A stretch of 64,000 bases of DNA from Sinonovacula constricta (lineage: Eukaryota > Mollusca > Bivalvia > Cardiida > Solecurtidae), in assembly GCA_007844125.1 (NCBI GenBank), contig CM017563.1, forward strand, positions 25,264,694-25,328,693. Direction: 5' to 3'. Both the position numbers and the translations under genes were made by a program. This document shows positions 38,001-45,165 of this stretch, piece by piece. The first letter of the stretch is position 1; each line of letters begins with the position of its first letter. The notes under the pieces were generated by a model. The model ran no database searches, was not told where the DNA came from, and was given only the letters and a program-made list of their open reading frames with translations.

Positions 38001-38151
38001 CATAGCACCAATGCTCTCTTGTCTACTTTTTGTGTTGGTTTACTCCAACGCCAAGCATTAAGAAGACAATAAAATCAAAGCGTATGAGAACATTTAAAAA
38101 CTCACCAAAAACGGCGGTAAAGACCACAAGAGCGACCACAAACTTTATCAT
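11861..38151 (-). CDS. Secreted five-module cysteine-rich protein, cvSI-like protease inhibitor family
   Basis: Spliced gene on the minus strand with coding exons 38151-38106, 30552-30427, 29098-29012, 26631-26524, 13410-13279 and 11952-11861. These total 591 bases: 196 codons and a stop. All five introns are phase 1 with GT donors and AG acceptors. The product starts MIKFVVALVVFTAVF, a signal peptide that probably ends near residue 20. Five modules with six cysteines each follow (30 Cys in all). Modules 1, 3 and 4 share CxxxC spacing in the middle and end in CxC. Modules 2 and 5 share DC, HC, and a final CxC. This layout resembles the bivalve serine protease inhibitors cvSI-1/2 (MEROPS I84), which have 12 cysteines; five modules would be an expanded form. 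Such proteins act outside the cell against parasite or digestive serine proteases. Family membership is inferred from cysteine pattern only. Confidence 0.82.
11990..13270 (-). other. Intron 5 of the cysteine-rich gene
   Basis: No exon seen. It contains the hAT-like MITE fragment and poly-C run (12,311-12,413) and a TGACGTCA-like motif near 12,984. GGTGGTATCCGACAGTTTG near 12,750 has a related copy near 63,672. Confidence 0.45.
12311..12413. mobile_element. Fragment of the hAT-like MITE, with poly-C run
   Basis: Matches the right half of the element at 6,791-7,085, from GCTTACAT to GGATCCATCC. A 22-base C homopolymer (12,378-12,399) has replaced the C-rich part; its true length may be uncertain in the assembly. 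Confidence 0.55.
13279..13410 (-). CDS. Cysteine-rich gene, exon 5 (module 4)
   Basis: 44 codons between acceptor TCTGTTACAG and donor GTCAGT, phase 1. The module runs NTCHEGDLTACTISC to NVCTC and ends in a Pro/Ala linker (APPAPAPSAGSG). The donor is weaker than the others. A second GT six bases earlier would break the phase-1 pattern less well. Confidence 0.78.
13411..15215 (-). other. Intron 4, exon-proximal part
   Basis: No exon seen. At 13,838-13,960 the minus strand ends in AATAAAGATTTG and a TTCTG pentamer run, the look of a 3'-terminal LINE fragment. ATACAT-rich simple sequence occurs at about 14,990-15,160. Confidence 0.4.
15226..17615 (-). mobile_element. 5'-truncated jockey/CR1-type LINE with 10-bp target duplication
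   Basis: The element is flanked by TAAAGTAAGT at 15,216-15,225 and again at 17,616-17,625. Between them lie the endonuclease-RT linker (WFGPKC near 17,560), the reverse transcriptase and a short 3' end. The endonuclease and 5' end are missing, as is usual for incomplete LINE insertions. It lies in intron 4 in the same orientation as the host gene. Confidence 0.8.
15268..17420 (-). pseudogene. LINE reverse transcriptase, 5' truncated
   Basis: A 651-codon stretch (17,223 to 15,268) is open with no true start codon; the frame continues upstream to about 17,410, where stops and a frameshift in an A-rich run separate it from the linker. Motif A is AFIDFSQASDTV (about residues 151-162; the usual AFD is ASD). 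VRQGENLSP is at about 211-219 and the catalytic LLYADD at 256-261. Near the C-terminus is a CCHC-like RFCPLC...ETHYLLVCP. The RT core still looks catalytically complete, but the element cannot be autonomous because the endonuclease is gone. The VRQGENLSP form points to the jockey/CR1 side of LINEs; the exact clade was not determined. Confidence 0.88.
18299..19253 (+). pseudogene. L1-like ORF1 (coiled coil and RNA-binding domain), one frameshift
   Basis: The first frame (18,299-18,802, 167 residues) has a polar N-terminus and a long coiled coil (about 50-160). It ends at NEQYSRKK and a stop. The second frame (to 19,253) continues with NVKVMDV and a typical L1 ORF1 RRM/C-terminal domain, including IHRIP. 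The break lies in an A run at about 18,793-18,799 and looks like a single extra A, because NEQYSR followed by NN is the usual motif there. ORF1 would normally coat the element RNA and act as a nucleic-acid chaperone. Confidence 0.8.
19254..20756 (+). other. Unusually long spacer between L1-like ORF1 and ORF2
   Basis: About 1.5 kb separates the two ORFs. It has no coding frame and contains the CATT microsatellite. Typical L1 elements have a far shorter spacer, so microsatellite growth or an internal insertion may have enlarged it. Confidence 0.55.
19481..19870 (+). repeat. (CATT)n microsatellite, degenerate
   Basis: Tetranucleotide repeats of CATT with interruptions cover nearly 400 bases inside the L1-like element. 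The pattern is purest at the left end and decays rightward. Confidence 0.9.
20757..24415 (+). pseudogene. L1-like ORF2 (endonuclease, reverse transcriptase, zinc knuckle), multiply broken
   Basis: The frame starts MTELKIFSYNCRGLNDRKKQ, the apurinic endonuclease N-terminus. It is broken in an A run near 20,850 and re-read in another frame with LATLYGPN and CGDYNL before a stop at 21,226. The part from 21,227 to 22,016 is riddled with stops. A 382-codon frame (22,017-23,165) holds the reverse transcriptase: MIDFEKAFDT (motif A, residues 174-183), CRQGDPIS (233-240), QFADD (275-279). Later fragments (23,607-23,855, 23,855-24,415) carry the C-terminal part, with CTFCKTDTETIFHLFWECP as the zinc knuckle. 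At least five breaks make it inactive. Confidence 0.88.
24935..25327 (+). mobile_element. MITE with 9-bp target duplication, copy 1 (393 bp)
   Basis: The ends are inverted copies (left CAATCGGAACACCTCGG, right ending CTCGAGGAGTTCCAATTG). The flanks TGTTTTCAC and TGTTTTTCAC look like a 9-bp duplication with one extra T. A 394-bp copy lies inverted at 42,848-43,241. A 9-bp duplication is typical of Mutator-like (MULE) transposons. A frame shared by the two copies (AHYSTMPVK) is present but has no visible domain. Confidence 0.75.
25402..25551 (+). pseudogene. Crypton/ZMYM-like coding fragment
   Basis: An ATG at 25,402 opens MASDKEIDSFSVCP and stops. In a neighbouring frame FSENVTKKTTKTVTTVAG runs to a T run near 25,520, after which the shifted frame reads FRDYLSRK. 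The KKTTKT...FRDYLSRK pattern resembles the helical DNA-binding segment of Crypton recombinases and ZMYM-like proteins. Two frame breaks in 150 bases make it a relic. It begins 75 bases after the MITE. Confidence 0.38.
25661..25803. repeat. Near-complete palindrome, 70-bp arms
   Basis: 25,661-25,730 and 25,734-25,803 are inverted copies at roughly 80% identity with almost no loop. In the intron 4 transcript it could form a long hairpin. Probably a foldback MITE. Confidence 0.75.
26330..26418. repeat. Perfect foldback hairpin, 25-bp arms
   Basis: 26,330-26,354 and 26,394-26,418 are perfect inverted copies (AAATAAGTGATTTGATATTG...) around a 39-base loop. It lies about 105 bases past the exon 4 donor in intron 4. 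Confidence 0.85.
26524..26631 (-). CDS. Cysteine-rich gene, exon 4 (module 3)
   Basis: 36 codons ending at donor GTAAGT. Two in-phase acceptors are possible, after TTACTAG (exon start 26,631) or after GCTCCAG (26,625). The choice adds or removes two residues before ECQHGDASTC. The module has the exon-2 type spacing, with STCNLTC and a final KCVC. Confidence 0.8.
26922..27032 (+). repeat. 11-bp tandem repeat, about 10 copies
   Basis: Ten consecutive 11-base units of the form GATTTRTGACN, each with one or a few changes and no net indel. It lies in intron 3. Confidence 0.85.
27617..28245 (-). pseudogene. Tc1-like DDE transposase relic
   Basis: The longest open piece (28,075-27,827) includes GWSGYIDLCGTIYTERFIS and DNLWPAIARHFGN, the Tc1 segment between the first and second catalytic Asp. 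After a stop it continues with ENNAACHVSDRS, the usual DNA-H box, and then RIIKCKVR. Upstream is NNWSSIIFSD, where the first Asp is still present before a stop. At least five stops are present. Confidence 0.7.
28413..28482 (+). mobile_element. tRNA-like SINE head
   Basis: An A-box-like TAAGTGGTTAAGTGTCGG and a B-box-like GGATTCGATCCC have tRNA-like spacing, and CCTTC/GAAGG can form an anticodon stem. The T stem is imperfect and the acceptor ends do not pair, so it is a tRNA-derived SINE fragment, not a tRNA gene. Confidence 0.45.
29012..29098 (-). CDS. Cysteine-rich gene, exon 3 (module 2)
   Basis: 29 codons between acceptor TTTATTACAG and donor GTAAGT, phase 1 at both ends. The module reads ACQVDGDCKALHC to SVCTCA. 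Its spacing matches exon 6 closely (both AC-5-DC-4-HC and ASVC-x-C), so exons 3 and 6 look like duplicates. A 77-bp minisatellite begins about 30 bases outside this exon. Confidence 0.85.
29131..30060 (+). repeat. 77-bp minisatellite, about 12 copies
   Basis: Units start at 29,131, 29,208, 29,285 and so on at exactly 77 bases. They are nearly identical in the middle and diverged at both ends. Each unit contains a version of CACGCTGTAA, the sequence at the exon 3 acceptor (29,095-29,104). It lies in intron 2. Confidence 0.95.
30427..30552 (-). CDS. Cysteine-rich gene, exon 2 (module 1)
   Basis: 42 codons between the acceptor AACCCCCAG and donor GTAAGT, phase 1 at both ends. It completes the signal peptide (DGLLA) and encodes the first six-cysteine module, VCTNDDLSTC to GICTC, with a proline-rich end PKPVPI. 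Confidence 0.85.
30625..31170 (+). repeat. Degenerate ~37-bp minisatellite
   Basis: About 14 copies of a unit like ATTATTTACACAACCCC plus a variable half, with many indels. It lies in intron 1 and grades into the 34-bp array. Confidence 0.85.
31330..32665 (+). repeat. 34-bp minisatellite, about 39 copies
   Basis: The unit is built around TCTGTTATTTACTCAACGCC and GCAGTTTTGACCAT. Variants GACC/GGCC, CATT/CAGT and TTAT/TTGT form local runs. Several indels break the register. It has no stop codon in any + frame over long runs, which produces spurious ORFs up to 251 codons. It lies in intron 1. Confidence 0.95.
32690..33700. other. Intron 1 stretch without recognised features
   Basis: No exon seen. 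The first part is a degenerate continuation of the 34-bp array. The region 33,360-33,540 is GC-richer and may be the 5' end of the Mutator-like relic that follows. Confidence 0.4.
33734..34724 (+). pseudogene. Mutator-like transposase relic, two exons
   Basis: An ATG at 33,734 opens MESKRSDRRGRFTNHVLKAL. After a stop, a second block reads WKIGRRMVEFSVLVEGLK (about 33,895-33,955), the conserved start of the Mutator-like transposase domain in invertebrate proteins. Further on FALNTKLGTA is split by an intron (donor GTAAGA after 34,129, acceptor TTTTACAG at 34,584) and continues MIDSLGGPQKVNHMLAALNI and KKMERRTG. A TGA lies at 34,713-34,715, just before a donor GTAAGT. The frame after splicing is correct, which supports the intron. 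Stops and frame changes make it nonfunctional. The conserved blocks are recalled from the family, not searched. Confidence 0.62.
34924..35007 (+). repeat. (GT)n microsatellite
   Basis: 42 uninterrupted GT dinucleotides. Confidence 0.98.
35010..37160. other. Intron 1 stretch, mostly featureless
   Basis: Only a SINE 3'-end remnant (35,677-35,745, GTAAAACCCAAATAAA) was recognised. No exon seen. Confidence 0.4.
37166..37490 (+). mobile_element. tRNA-derived SINE
   Basis: The head carries an A box (GGTAGCGCAATCGATAGAGC) and a perfect T arm (CCGGG-TTCGATC-CCGGG), but the acceptor ends do not pair, so it is not a tRNA. The body (about 37,320-37,450) resembles a conserved region of mollusc SINEs, and the end ACGATAAACCCAATAAAC is a typical SINE 3' end. 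It lies in intron 1, antisense to the gene. Confidence 0.65.
38106..38151 (-). CDS. Cysteine-rich gene, exon 1 (signal peptide)
   Basis: Fifteen codons plus one base, ending G before the donor GTGAGT. It encodes Met-Ile-Lys followed by a purely hydrophobic run. On the minus strand just upstream, CTCCCGCAG could be an acceptor for a noncoding exon; alternatively the TTTAAAA at 38,202-38,208 could be a TATA element about 50 bases before the ATG. Confidence 0.8.
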
Positions 38152-38209
38152 CGTGCTGATGCCTGCGGGAGATCGAGTCCAAGTAAATGAGACGGAATAG
38201 GTTTTAAAT

Positions 38210-39250
38210 GTACATAGATAAGCAAACTAGATAAGTATCTATATTAAATTCCTTATCTACAACATAAGTAGTAGCAACGTGGTTCATTGTTATGTTGGTA
38301 AATTTTTCATGGTAGTAACATCCACGGCAATTCAATGTACAGGGTGAGGTTAGACACACACACACACGCGCACACCCGCGCACACACAAACCAGCAAACG
38401 CGCGCGCACACATATACGATTTTTTTTTTAGAAAGACATGGCATTTAAAGAGATATGACTAACGTTGGTCAAACTTGCAAAGATGTCTAATCTAACTTAT
38501 GACCTACTTAAAAGATGCTGACGCAAGACCAGTGCACATAAATATCAGGGCGACTCGCATTGGCAGAAATTCCATGTTGTTTCTATTTGTTGTTTTTAAA
38601 CGCCCGCAAGGGTGATATATCAACATCGCGGACGTTAAAAACAATAATTATTTATTTAAATGTGCGGTTATTTAATAAACATTCAAAAATGACTTCCTAC
38701 AGTATTTTCGCGAACAATGCATACACGATCATGTGTTTACATTAGTTCCTTTTATATCAGCATCTTCAGGATCAACAGGCGCAGTAGGAGAGAGCTACTG
38801 GTGTAAATCAAACCCCGAAAAGCGATGTTTTGGCGGCAAGCGATTAATGTGTGCAAATAATGATCAAAATTTATAGTTACAACAGAGACTTGAATGTGAT
38901 AATAGCAACTATTTTATTAAATATAGAATGTTTTCTATATGACTGCATTTTAACTTTAACCCGGTCTAAACTAATTTTCATAAATGCTAACGTATGCGAA
39001 CAAAACACTAAGTTTAAAAGTAAAATTAATTCCCTATTATTTGTTTTAACACTACACCCCTGTGATATGAATCTAAAAATCCCGAGTGCCCTATGTTTTT
39101 TTCGAACACGTGCTGTAGTTTTAGACATGGGATGCCGAGATGGTATTCATAATCTCTGTCATACACTATCTTGTTCAGGGCCGCAGAAGTAAGTGAGACC
39201 CAGGCAGAATATCGCAAATATTTCGTTCTAGTAGATAACTGGCGTCACTC
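38210..39250. other. Intergenic stretch upstream of the cysteine-rich gene
   Basis: CA/CG-rich simple sequence near 38,355-38,410. No gene recognised. The promoter of the cysteine-rich gene should lie in its left end. Confidence 0.4.
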
Positions 39251-39252
39251 TG

Positions 39253-39690
39253 CAGAGCGGTGCCTCTAATGGAATGCATTTTTATGGGGACAATGGTGTA
39301 GCTGGCAAAAACAGGAAATCGCAACTTTTCTTTGAGACCCTTTTCAGGGAAAAGAACAAATTATTCCGCTTTTAACATTGTTAATTGCAACAATAATGAG
39401 TAACTTGCAATAATAAAAAAGAAGCTGACATTTATAGGAATTCGCAGCTGTTTTGTGAAATATTGTTTAACAAAGGAAACCGAGTATACTGATGTAAGCA
39501 ATGCAGCTTGCAACTGCAAATGTAGCAGAGAACAAGTAAAAAAAGTAGCAAATACTTTACTTCACATCAGAGTTATGGTTCATTACTTTCAAATGATTAT
39601 GTGATTAATGTGTAAGAAGATGTTTAGTAATCTTCTTGTTTAAAGCGCATGCGCTCTACGGTGCCTTGGGTGTCTCATAGCGTAGCTGTT
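39253..39690 (+). repeat. ~440-bp dispersed repeat, copy 1
   Basis: Direct diverged copy of 44,008-44,447. Shared landmarks are AGAGCGGTG at the left edge, GTAGCTGGCAAAAA, GGAATTCGCAGCTGTT, ATGTAGCAGAGAACAAG and CTTCTTGTTTAAAGCGCAT at the right. Internally it has two related ~115-bp halves. The class is unknown; no ends with inverted repeats are visible. Confidence 0.8.
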
Positions 39691-39916
39691 TTTGTGCTAT
39701 ATATAACATACATGAAAGATGTTCACAAAGATGAAAAAACAAAAATCTGTAATAAAAATCGTACCCTAGTAAGGGAAATATGTTTTAGTTATATCACGAC
39801 ATCCCCATATTGACTCATGAAAAATATGCAAATTGCTAAAAGGATTAAATACTAATTCTATTACGTAAGTTCCGCTTGCTTTTGTCAGTTAACTGGCGCA
39901 TTTTCCTCTATTTGTA

Positions 39917-40020
39917 ACCACTCGAAACTCTTCGGATAATTCTCTCTTCGGATAATTCCGTCCTCGGGACGATCGACGTTGCTACGTCATAGACTGACAT
40001 GATCGTGTTCAAGACGTCTT
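39917..40020. repeat. Diverged fragment of the 9-bp-TSD MITE
   Basis: CTCTTCGGATAATTC, ATTCCGTCCTCGG and CATGATCGTGTTC match parts of the MITE at 42,848 in order. One end only. Confidence 0.4.
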
Positions 40021-40099
40021 CAATCCGACTGGTTCATTTCGAACATCAGGATGAGGTATTCCACAAGCAAGGATAGTGTGTTCTGTGGTCCGTGTCGTT

Positions 40100-41055
40100 T
40101 TGTTTGGTCTTCAAAGTGGTGATTCAAAAAAGCATTTGAATCATCATCAATGAATGAATCAAGCTATCTTGGAAAACTTGTCACGAAGCATGGGACTTTG
40201 AAGTCCCACCAAAGTTCGCTTCTTGCAGCTGTGAATTTCCAAATAATCTCTGAGAGAAATGCAAAGGATGTGTTTTGTAAGATGTCTGAGGGTTATGAAA
40301 GTGTGATAACCAAAACAAACAAATACTTAAGGGTTTTATTGAGGCCACAGTGAAAAGCACGGGAACTTCGTGCTTCGACTGCGATACAGAAGCAATGAGA
40401 AAAAAGTCAAAAGGTAAGTACTAAGTACTCCAGAAATTCAAAACAAAATTATTTAAATATGCGGAGAAATTCTCATTGAAGATGTGCGTCAGGAAGTGCG
40501 AGGTTAGAGCTCTGTCAAAAACGGTTTAAGCACCCCGTCGGCCCATATTGCCGACTGACCGTTCCAAGGCGGTAACTGTCCGGTTTGCTCTTTTCGTTAA
40601 ATGACTCTTCACAAATTTGTTTTTACTTTTCGCTTGGCTTGCATGTGAAATATCTTTGTTCTGTGTCTTTTCGGAGTTTGGTACATGTTGCAATGCTCAA
40701 AGGACTTTGTCATATATTCTTATTTAATAAAAGTCCGTGTTTTGGGGTCATAGCCGATGAGGCAGCCGCTTTTTCAGCACCTGAGCAAATGGCTGTCTAG
40801 GTTTACGACGTGTGTAGTTAAAGAAGCTCTCGAGCTGATAAATTGTTTACGTTTAATTCATCAGTGACAACTGTTTGCATACCTTTAACAACGCTTGAAG
40901 ATGATGGGGACTCCAAAGCAAGAGCATATCCTGCTTCCAAATCAACCTTTGATTTTATCGTAACTTTGGTGGCCATAGAGCAAATATTATCCGGTTTGGT
41001 GAACCTGCTAGCTCTCGTACAGAAGAAAGTCTGTGACTTGTTGGTTGCTGTTTAA
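40100..41055 (+). pseudogene. hAT transposase relic (DUF4371/ZMYM1-like)
   Basis: Three blocks appear in the order expected for this family. 40,150-40,353 has HGTLKSHQSSLLAAVNF and NKYLRVLLRP, like the start of DUF4371. 40,740-40,800 has GVIADEAAAFSAPEQMAV, like the catalytic DEA...EQ region. 40,843-41,055 has FDFIVTLVAIEQILSGLVNL, like the C-terminal alpha-helical region near the dimerisation domain. The blocks are in different frames with stops between. A GTAAGT donor follows the first block near 40,412. Confidence 0.55.
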
Positions 41056-41095
41056 GAATCAACAGTGGTATTATCCATGGTTAACAGCCTGTAAT

Positions 41096-41962
41096 ATCTC
41101 CAATCTACTTGCAGTAATATAAGACTAGTGGTTCTCCAATCTGCGCATGCAGAAATGTAAGACCACGTGGTTTTCCAATCTGCGCATGCAGACGCAGTAA
41201 TGTCAGACCACGTGGTTCTCCAATCTACTTATGCAGTAATGCAAGACCACGTGGTTCTCCAATCTACTTATGCAGTATTGTAAGACCATGTGTTTCTTCT
41301 ATCTGCGCATGCAGTAATGTAAGACCACGTGGTTCTCCAATCTACTTATGCAGTAATATAAGACCATGTGGTTCTCCAATCTACCTATGCAGTAATATAA
41401 GACCATGTAGTTCTCCAATCTGCGCATGCAGTAATGTCAGACCACGTGGTTCTCCAATCTACTTATGCAGTAATGTAAGACCACGTGGTTCTCCAATCTA
41501 CTTATGCAGTAATGTAAGACCACGTGGTTCTCCAATCTACTTATGCAGTAATGTAAGACCACGTAGTTCTCCAATCTACTTATGCAGTATTGTAAGACCA
41601 TGTGTTTCTTCTATCTGCGCATGCAGTAATGTAAGACCACGTGGTTCTCCAATCTACTTATGCAGTAATATAAGACCATGTGGTTCTCCAATCTACCTAT
41701 GCAGTAATATAAGACCATGTAGTTCTCCAATCTGCGCATGCAGTAATGTCAGACCACGTGGTTCTCCAATCTACTTATGCAGTAATGTAAGACCACGTGG
41801 TTCTCCAATCTACTTATGCAGTAATGTAAGACCACGTGGTTCTCCAATCTACTTATGCAGTATTGTAAGACCATGTGTTTCTTCTATCTGCGCATGCAGT
41901 AATGTAAGACGACGTGGTTCTCCAATCTACTTATGCAGTAATATAAGACCATGTGGTTCTCT
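41096..41962 (+). repeat. 39-bp minisatellite with higher-order structure, about 22 copies
   Basis: The unit is TAAGACCACGTGGTTCTCCA plus ATCTACTTATGCAGTAATG. A distinctive unit with CATGTGTTTCTTCTATCTGCGC occurs near 41,285, 41,597 and 41,870, about 312 (8 units) and 273 (7 units) apart, showing block duplications. Almost every unit contains CACGTG or its decayed form CATGTG. Confidence 0.95.
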
Positions 41963-42584
41963 GCTGTACAATCACTAACGCAAGACCAACTCGATTTTAA
42001 ATGCATATTTAAGCGAATGGTGGGTATTGTGTATGATACCAATAAGATAACATACATAACTGTTCATAAAAGGTTTGCCAAAAATAACCATCATACAACA
42101 GCATGTGCATGCTTGGCCTATATGTTGTCAAATTTAAGATAACTGCAAGTCGTCACACTGGAGTGGCTCTCTATAGACAGGGAGATATAGTGCATGTACA
42201 TGTTGTGTTTTTTTTCAAGTGCGATTTATAAAACAAAACAAAACAAAAAATATATGTATAAATTAAAGTGGTGGGACATGTAAGGGGCGAGGCCATGGGG
42301 CACGTATGCATGTGAACATAGAATAATGCGCTATGTAAAACCAGTGAATCCTAATGCAGATTTTACAAGTGAGTGAGTTTAAAGTACATGTACATGGACC
42401 TTTTTGTTTTACTAACATTTTATATCCCGTTTTTTATTAAATCTTATTTATAAGAAAATATGTTGTGTAAACAAATTTAAGAACTTTTTATATTTTATTG
42501 AATTTTATTGACGTTTTGAATACTATTGTAATTTCTTAGTTCAAGAGAAAGCAATATACAGTATATATATATATATATATATAT
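41963..42584. other. AT-rich intergenic stretch with AT microsatellite
   Basis: No gene recognised. (AT)n lies at about 42,562-42,584, next to the hAT-like element. Confidence 0.4.
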
Positions 42585-43572
42585 TAGGGGTGTAACCATA
42601 CCGCAGTTCTCTGTTCACGGTTCGTTCGATGTCCTCTTTCTAAGCGTTACTTAGAACCGTGCGATACGGTTAGGTAAAACTCCTGCATTGTGCTCTCGGG
42701 TTTATGTCGAATTATTGTTGAATCAGTAGTGGACTATTCTTTTACACCAGGCAAACGACAAAGTGGATCAAGATTTAGCACTTTTATGACAATGTTTGCG
42801 AAACGTAAATGTGACGTTTGCTTATAATTTACAATCGGCCATTATACCAATCGGAACTCCTCGGGTAGTTCCGTCCTCTGGTCAACCATCCCTCGAATGT
42901 GTCTGGTGCAATAATACTTACAGAAAACATGATCGTTTTCTTCGCCGGAAGTCGGGAAAATAGGCCTAAAATGTAGTTCGCGCAAAAACATAAACAATGG
43001 CGTCGTTTGTCAGTTGCGTGTTTGCTGCGCTGCGTAAAATAAATTTGGAAGATTTAAATTTGAAGCAGCCACAAATTGAAATTTTACAGGCATCGTACTG
43101 TAATGAGCTGTCATCCGACCTGCCATCTTTGTTTTGACGTCTGACAAAAAAGAAGTGCCATTTAGATAAATGGCCGAGTTGATCCGACTACCTACATACA
43201 TCCGAGAGATGATTCGTGAATTATCCGAGGTGTTCCGATTGCCATTGTACATCTTCCATAGTTATTTCCCCTCTTTGCCGCTTTACGTTATCCGTAGCTT
43301 TTAACGGTTGTGTACAATTTTGATCCACTCGCTGCGCGAACAAGTATCCAATACTGCACATGATTTGGCATCCAGTTCTTAGTTTTAGTAAACAGCTATG
43401 CTAACATATTGTTTAACATAAGTCATGATGTAATAGTGTGCTGATGTGATGAGGAAACTCGATCCTCAGTACAAAAAATATGATGTACCGCGATATGTAT
43501 CGTATCGTGTGGTGTATATCGCGATACCTTTTACGTATCGTATAGTAAGGGTTGCGTATCTTTACACCCCTA
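42585..43572. mobile_element. hAT-like non-autonomous element, hosting a nested MITE
   Basis: Ends are inverted TAGGGGTGTAA followed by ATAC-rich sequence. Much of the interior is built of GATAC/CGTATC motifs near the right end. A 394-bp MITE is inserted at 42,848-43,241. No transposase frame. The outer target duplication is unclear because the left flank is (AT)n. Confidence 0.55.
42848..43241 (-). mobile_element. MITE with 9-bp target duplication, copy 2 (394 bp)
   Basis: Inverted relative to the copy at 24,935. It is flanked by CCATTATAC (42,839-42,847) and CCATTGTAC (43,242-43,250), a 9-bp duplication with one change. The inverted terminal sequence is CAATCGGAACWCCTCGG. Confidence 0.82.
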
Positions 43573-43898
43573 TTACATACGAGTGTATTCTTTCAGGAGT
43601 TAGTGGATAATTATCGATAACTCTTTCTAACGCTGTACACATTATCTGTCAGTTTTATCTCCCTTGACAGCCATTTTCTGCATGTAATGGCATATTGTAA
43701 ACTTTAATAAATCGAATGTATATGATTAAACATATTTTCTTTTCATTGCACATCGATTATATTTGATGTTTAAAGTCTACACTATTTCAGGTATCTTAGT
43801 TCTAAAAAACAGGTTTTGTGCTGCCTTCACTGTGATAACATAACATGAATCAGCCTGTCTCTGTGACTGCAGACCGGGATTATTGGCGCCGGTCTGGA
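43573..43898. other. Intergenic stretch
   Basis: No gene, RNA or repeat recognised. Confidence 0.4.
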
Positions 43899-44014
43899 GA
43901 GCGGTGTTCCAGAGCGGTGTTCCAGAGCGGTGTTTCAGAGCGGTGTTCCAGAGCGGTTGTTCCAGAGCGGTGTTTCAGAGCGGTGTTCCAGAGCGGTGTT
44001 CCAGAGCGGTGTCT
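43899..44014 (+). repeat. 13-bp minisatellite, 9 copies
   Basis: Units GAGCGGTGTTCCA with C/T change at the fourth-last position region and one extra T in one unit. It abuts the left edge of dispersed repeat copy 2, whose own first bases (AGAGCGGTG) are the core of the unit. Confidence 0.95.
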
Positions 44015-44447
44015 CTTATAGATGCATTTTTTTATGAGGACGATAATGTAGCTGGCAAAAATAGGAATTCGCAGCTGTTCTGTGAGACCATTTTCAGAGA
44101 AAAGAACTGAGTATTTCGTGTTTTAACAATAAAGCTTGCAACAATAATGTGTAGTTTGCAGTTATAAAAAACAAGCTAGCATTTATAGGAATTCGCAGCT
44201 GTTTGGCGAAGTATTATTTAAGAAAACAAACCAAGTATACCGATGTTAGCAAAGCGTGTGAATACAGATGTAGCAGAGAACAAGGAAAACAAAGTAGCAA
44301 ATACTCTACTTTCCCTCAGAGCTATGGTTCGCTAGTGTCAAATGTTTATATAATTATTCGACAGTGTAAGAGAGCGTTTAGTTCCCAGGATAGACATCTT
44401 CTTGTTTAAAGCGCATTCTCTCTACGGTCCCTGTGATGTCTCATATC
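44008..44447 (+). repeat. ~440-bp dispersed repeat, copy 2
   Basis: Direct diverged copy of 39,253-39,690. It differs at the left edge, where the 13-bp unit has multiplied. Confidence 0.8.
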
Positions 44448-44782
44448 CGTAACGTAACAGATCATACCCCAATCATTGTTTCGGCTTTGATATAACTCGG
44501 TTAAGGTTCATACCCGGGCCCTCCCTTATTTGGAGTCGACTCACCACGTGTTGCATTACAAGGGTCTGTGTTCTTTCATCATGTGCGTAATTTTTGCATA
44601 AACGTATTGCGGCCAGTTCACTCGTGTCGACAATTAACTAGTTAGACTATATATGCACTTCATTATATGTTTAATTTGACTTTGTTAGTAACTCGATATA
44701 TGATTATTTCGAATATGCATGTGCCTCGATATAAAAATATGCATATTTCCGCTATATGTATGTATGTGAGTTGTTTATACGA

Positions 44783-45165
44783 TGTTCGACAATGTTTGAT
44801 CGTCAAATATATAAGTTTCGACAACGTTTGATCGTCGAATATACGACTTTCGACAATGTTTGATCGTCGAATATACGATTTTCGACAATGTTTGATCGTC
44901 GAATATATGAGTTTCGACAATGTTTGATCGTCGAATATACGATTTTCGACAATGTTTGATCGTCGAATGTATGAGTTTCGACAATGTTTGATCGTCGAAT
45001 ATATGATTTTCGACAATGTTTGATCGTCGAATATACGGTTTTCGGCAATGTTTGGTCGTCGAATATATGAGTTTTGACAATGTTTGATCGTCGAATATAC
45101 GATTTTTGACAATGTTTGATCGTCGAATATATGATTTTCGACACTGTTTGATGTTCGGATATATT
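44783..45165 (-). repeat. 32-bp minisatellite, 12 copies
   Basis: Units TTCGACAATGTTTGATCGTC plus GAATATACGATT start at 44,785, 44,817, 44,849 and so on, in register. The minus strand is open in all three frames, giving spurious ORFs up to 149 codons. Confidence 0.95.

Noticed and set aside
41096..41962. CRISPR-like array
   Set aside because: Units are contiguous tandem repeats with no unique spacers, in a eukaryotic genome.
44663..45144. Minus-strand ORFs of 101-149 codons (SYIRRSNIVE repeats)
   Set aside because: Products of the 32-bp array, open in all three minus frames.
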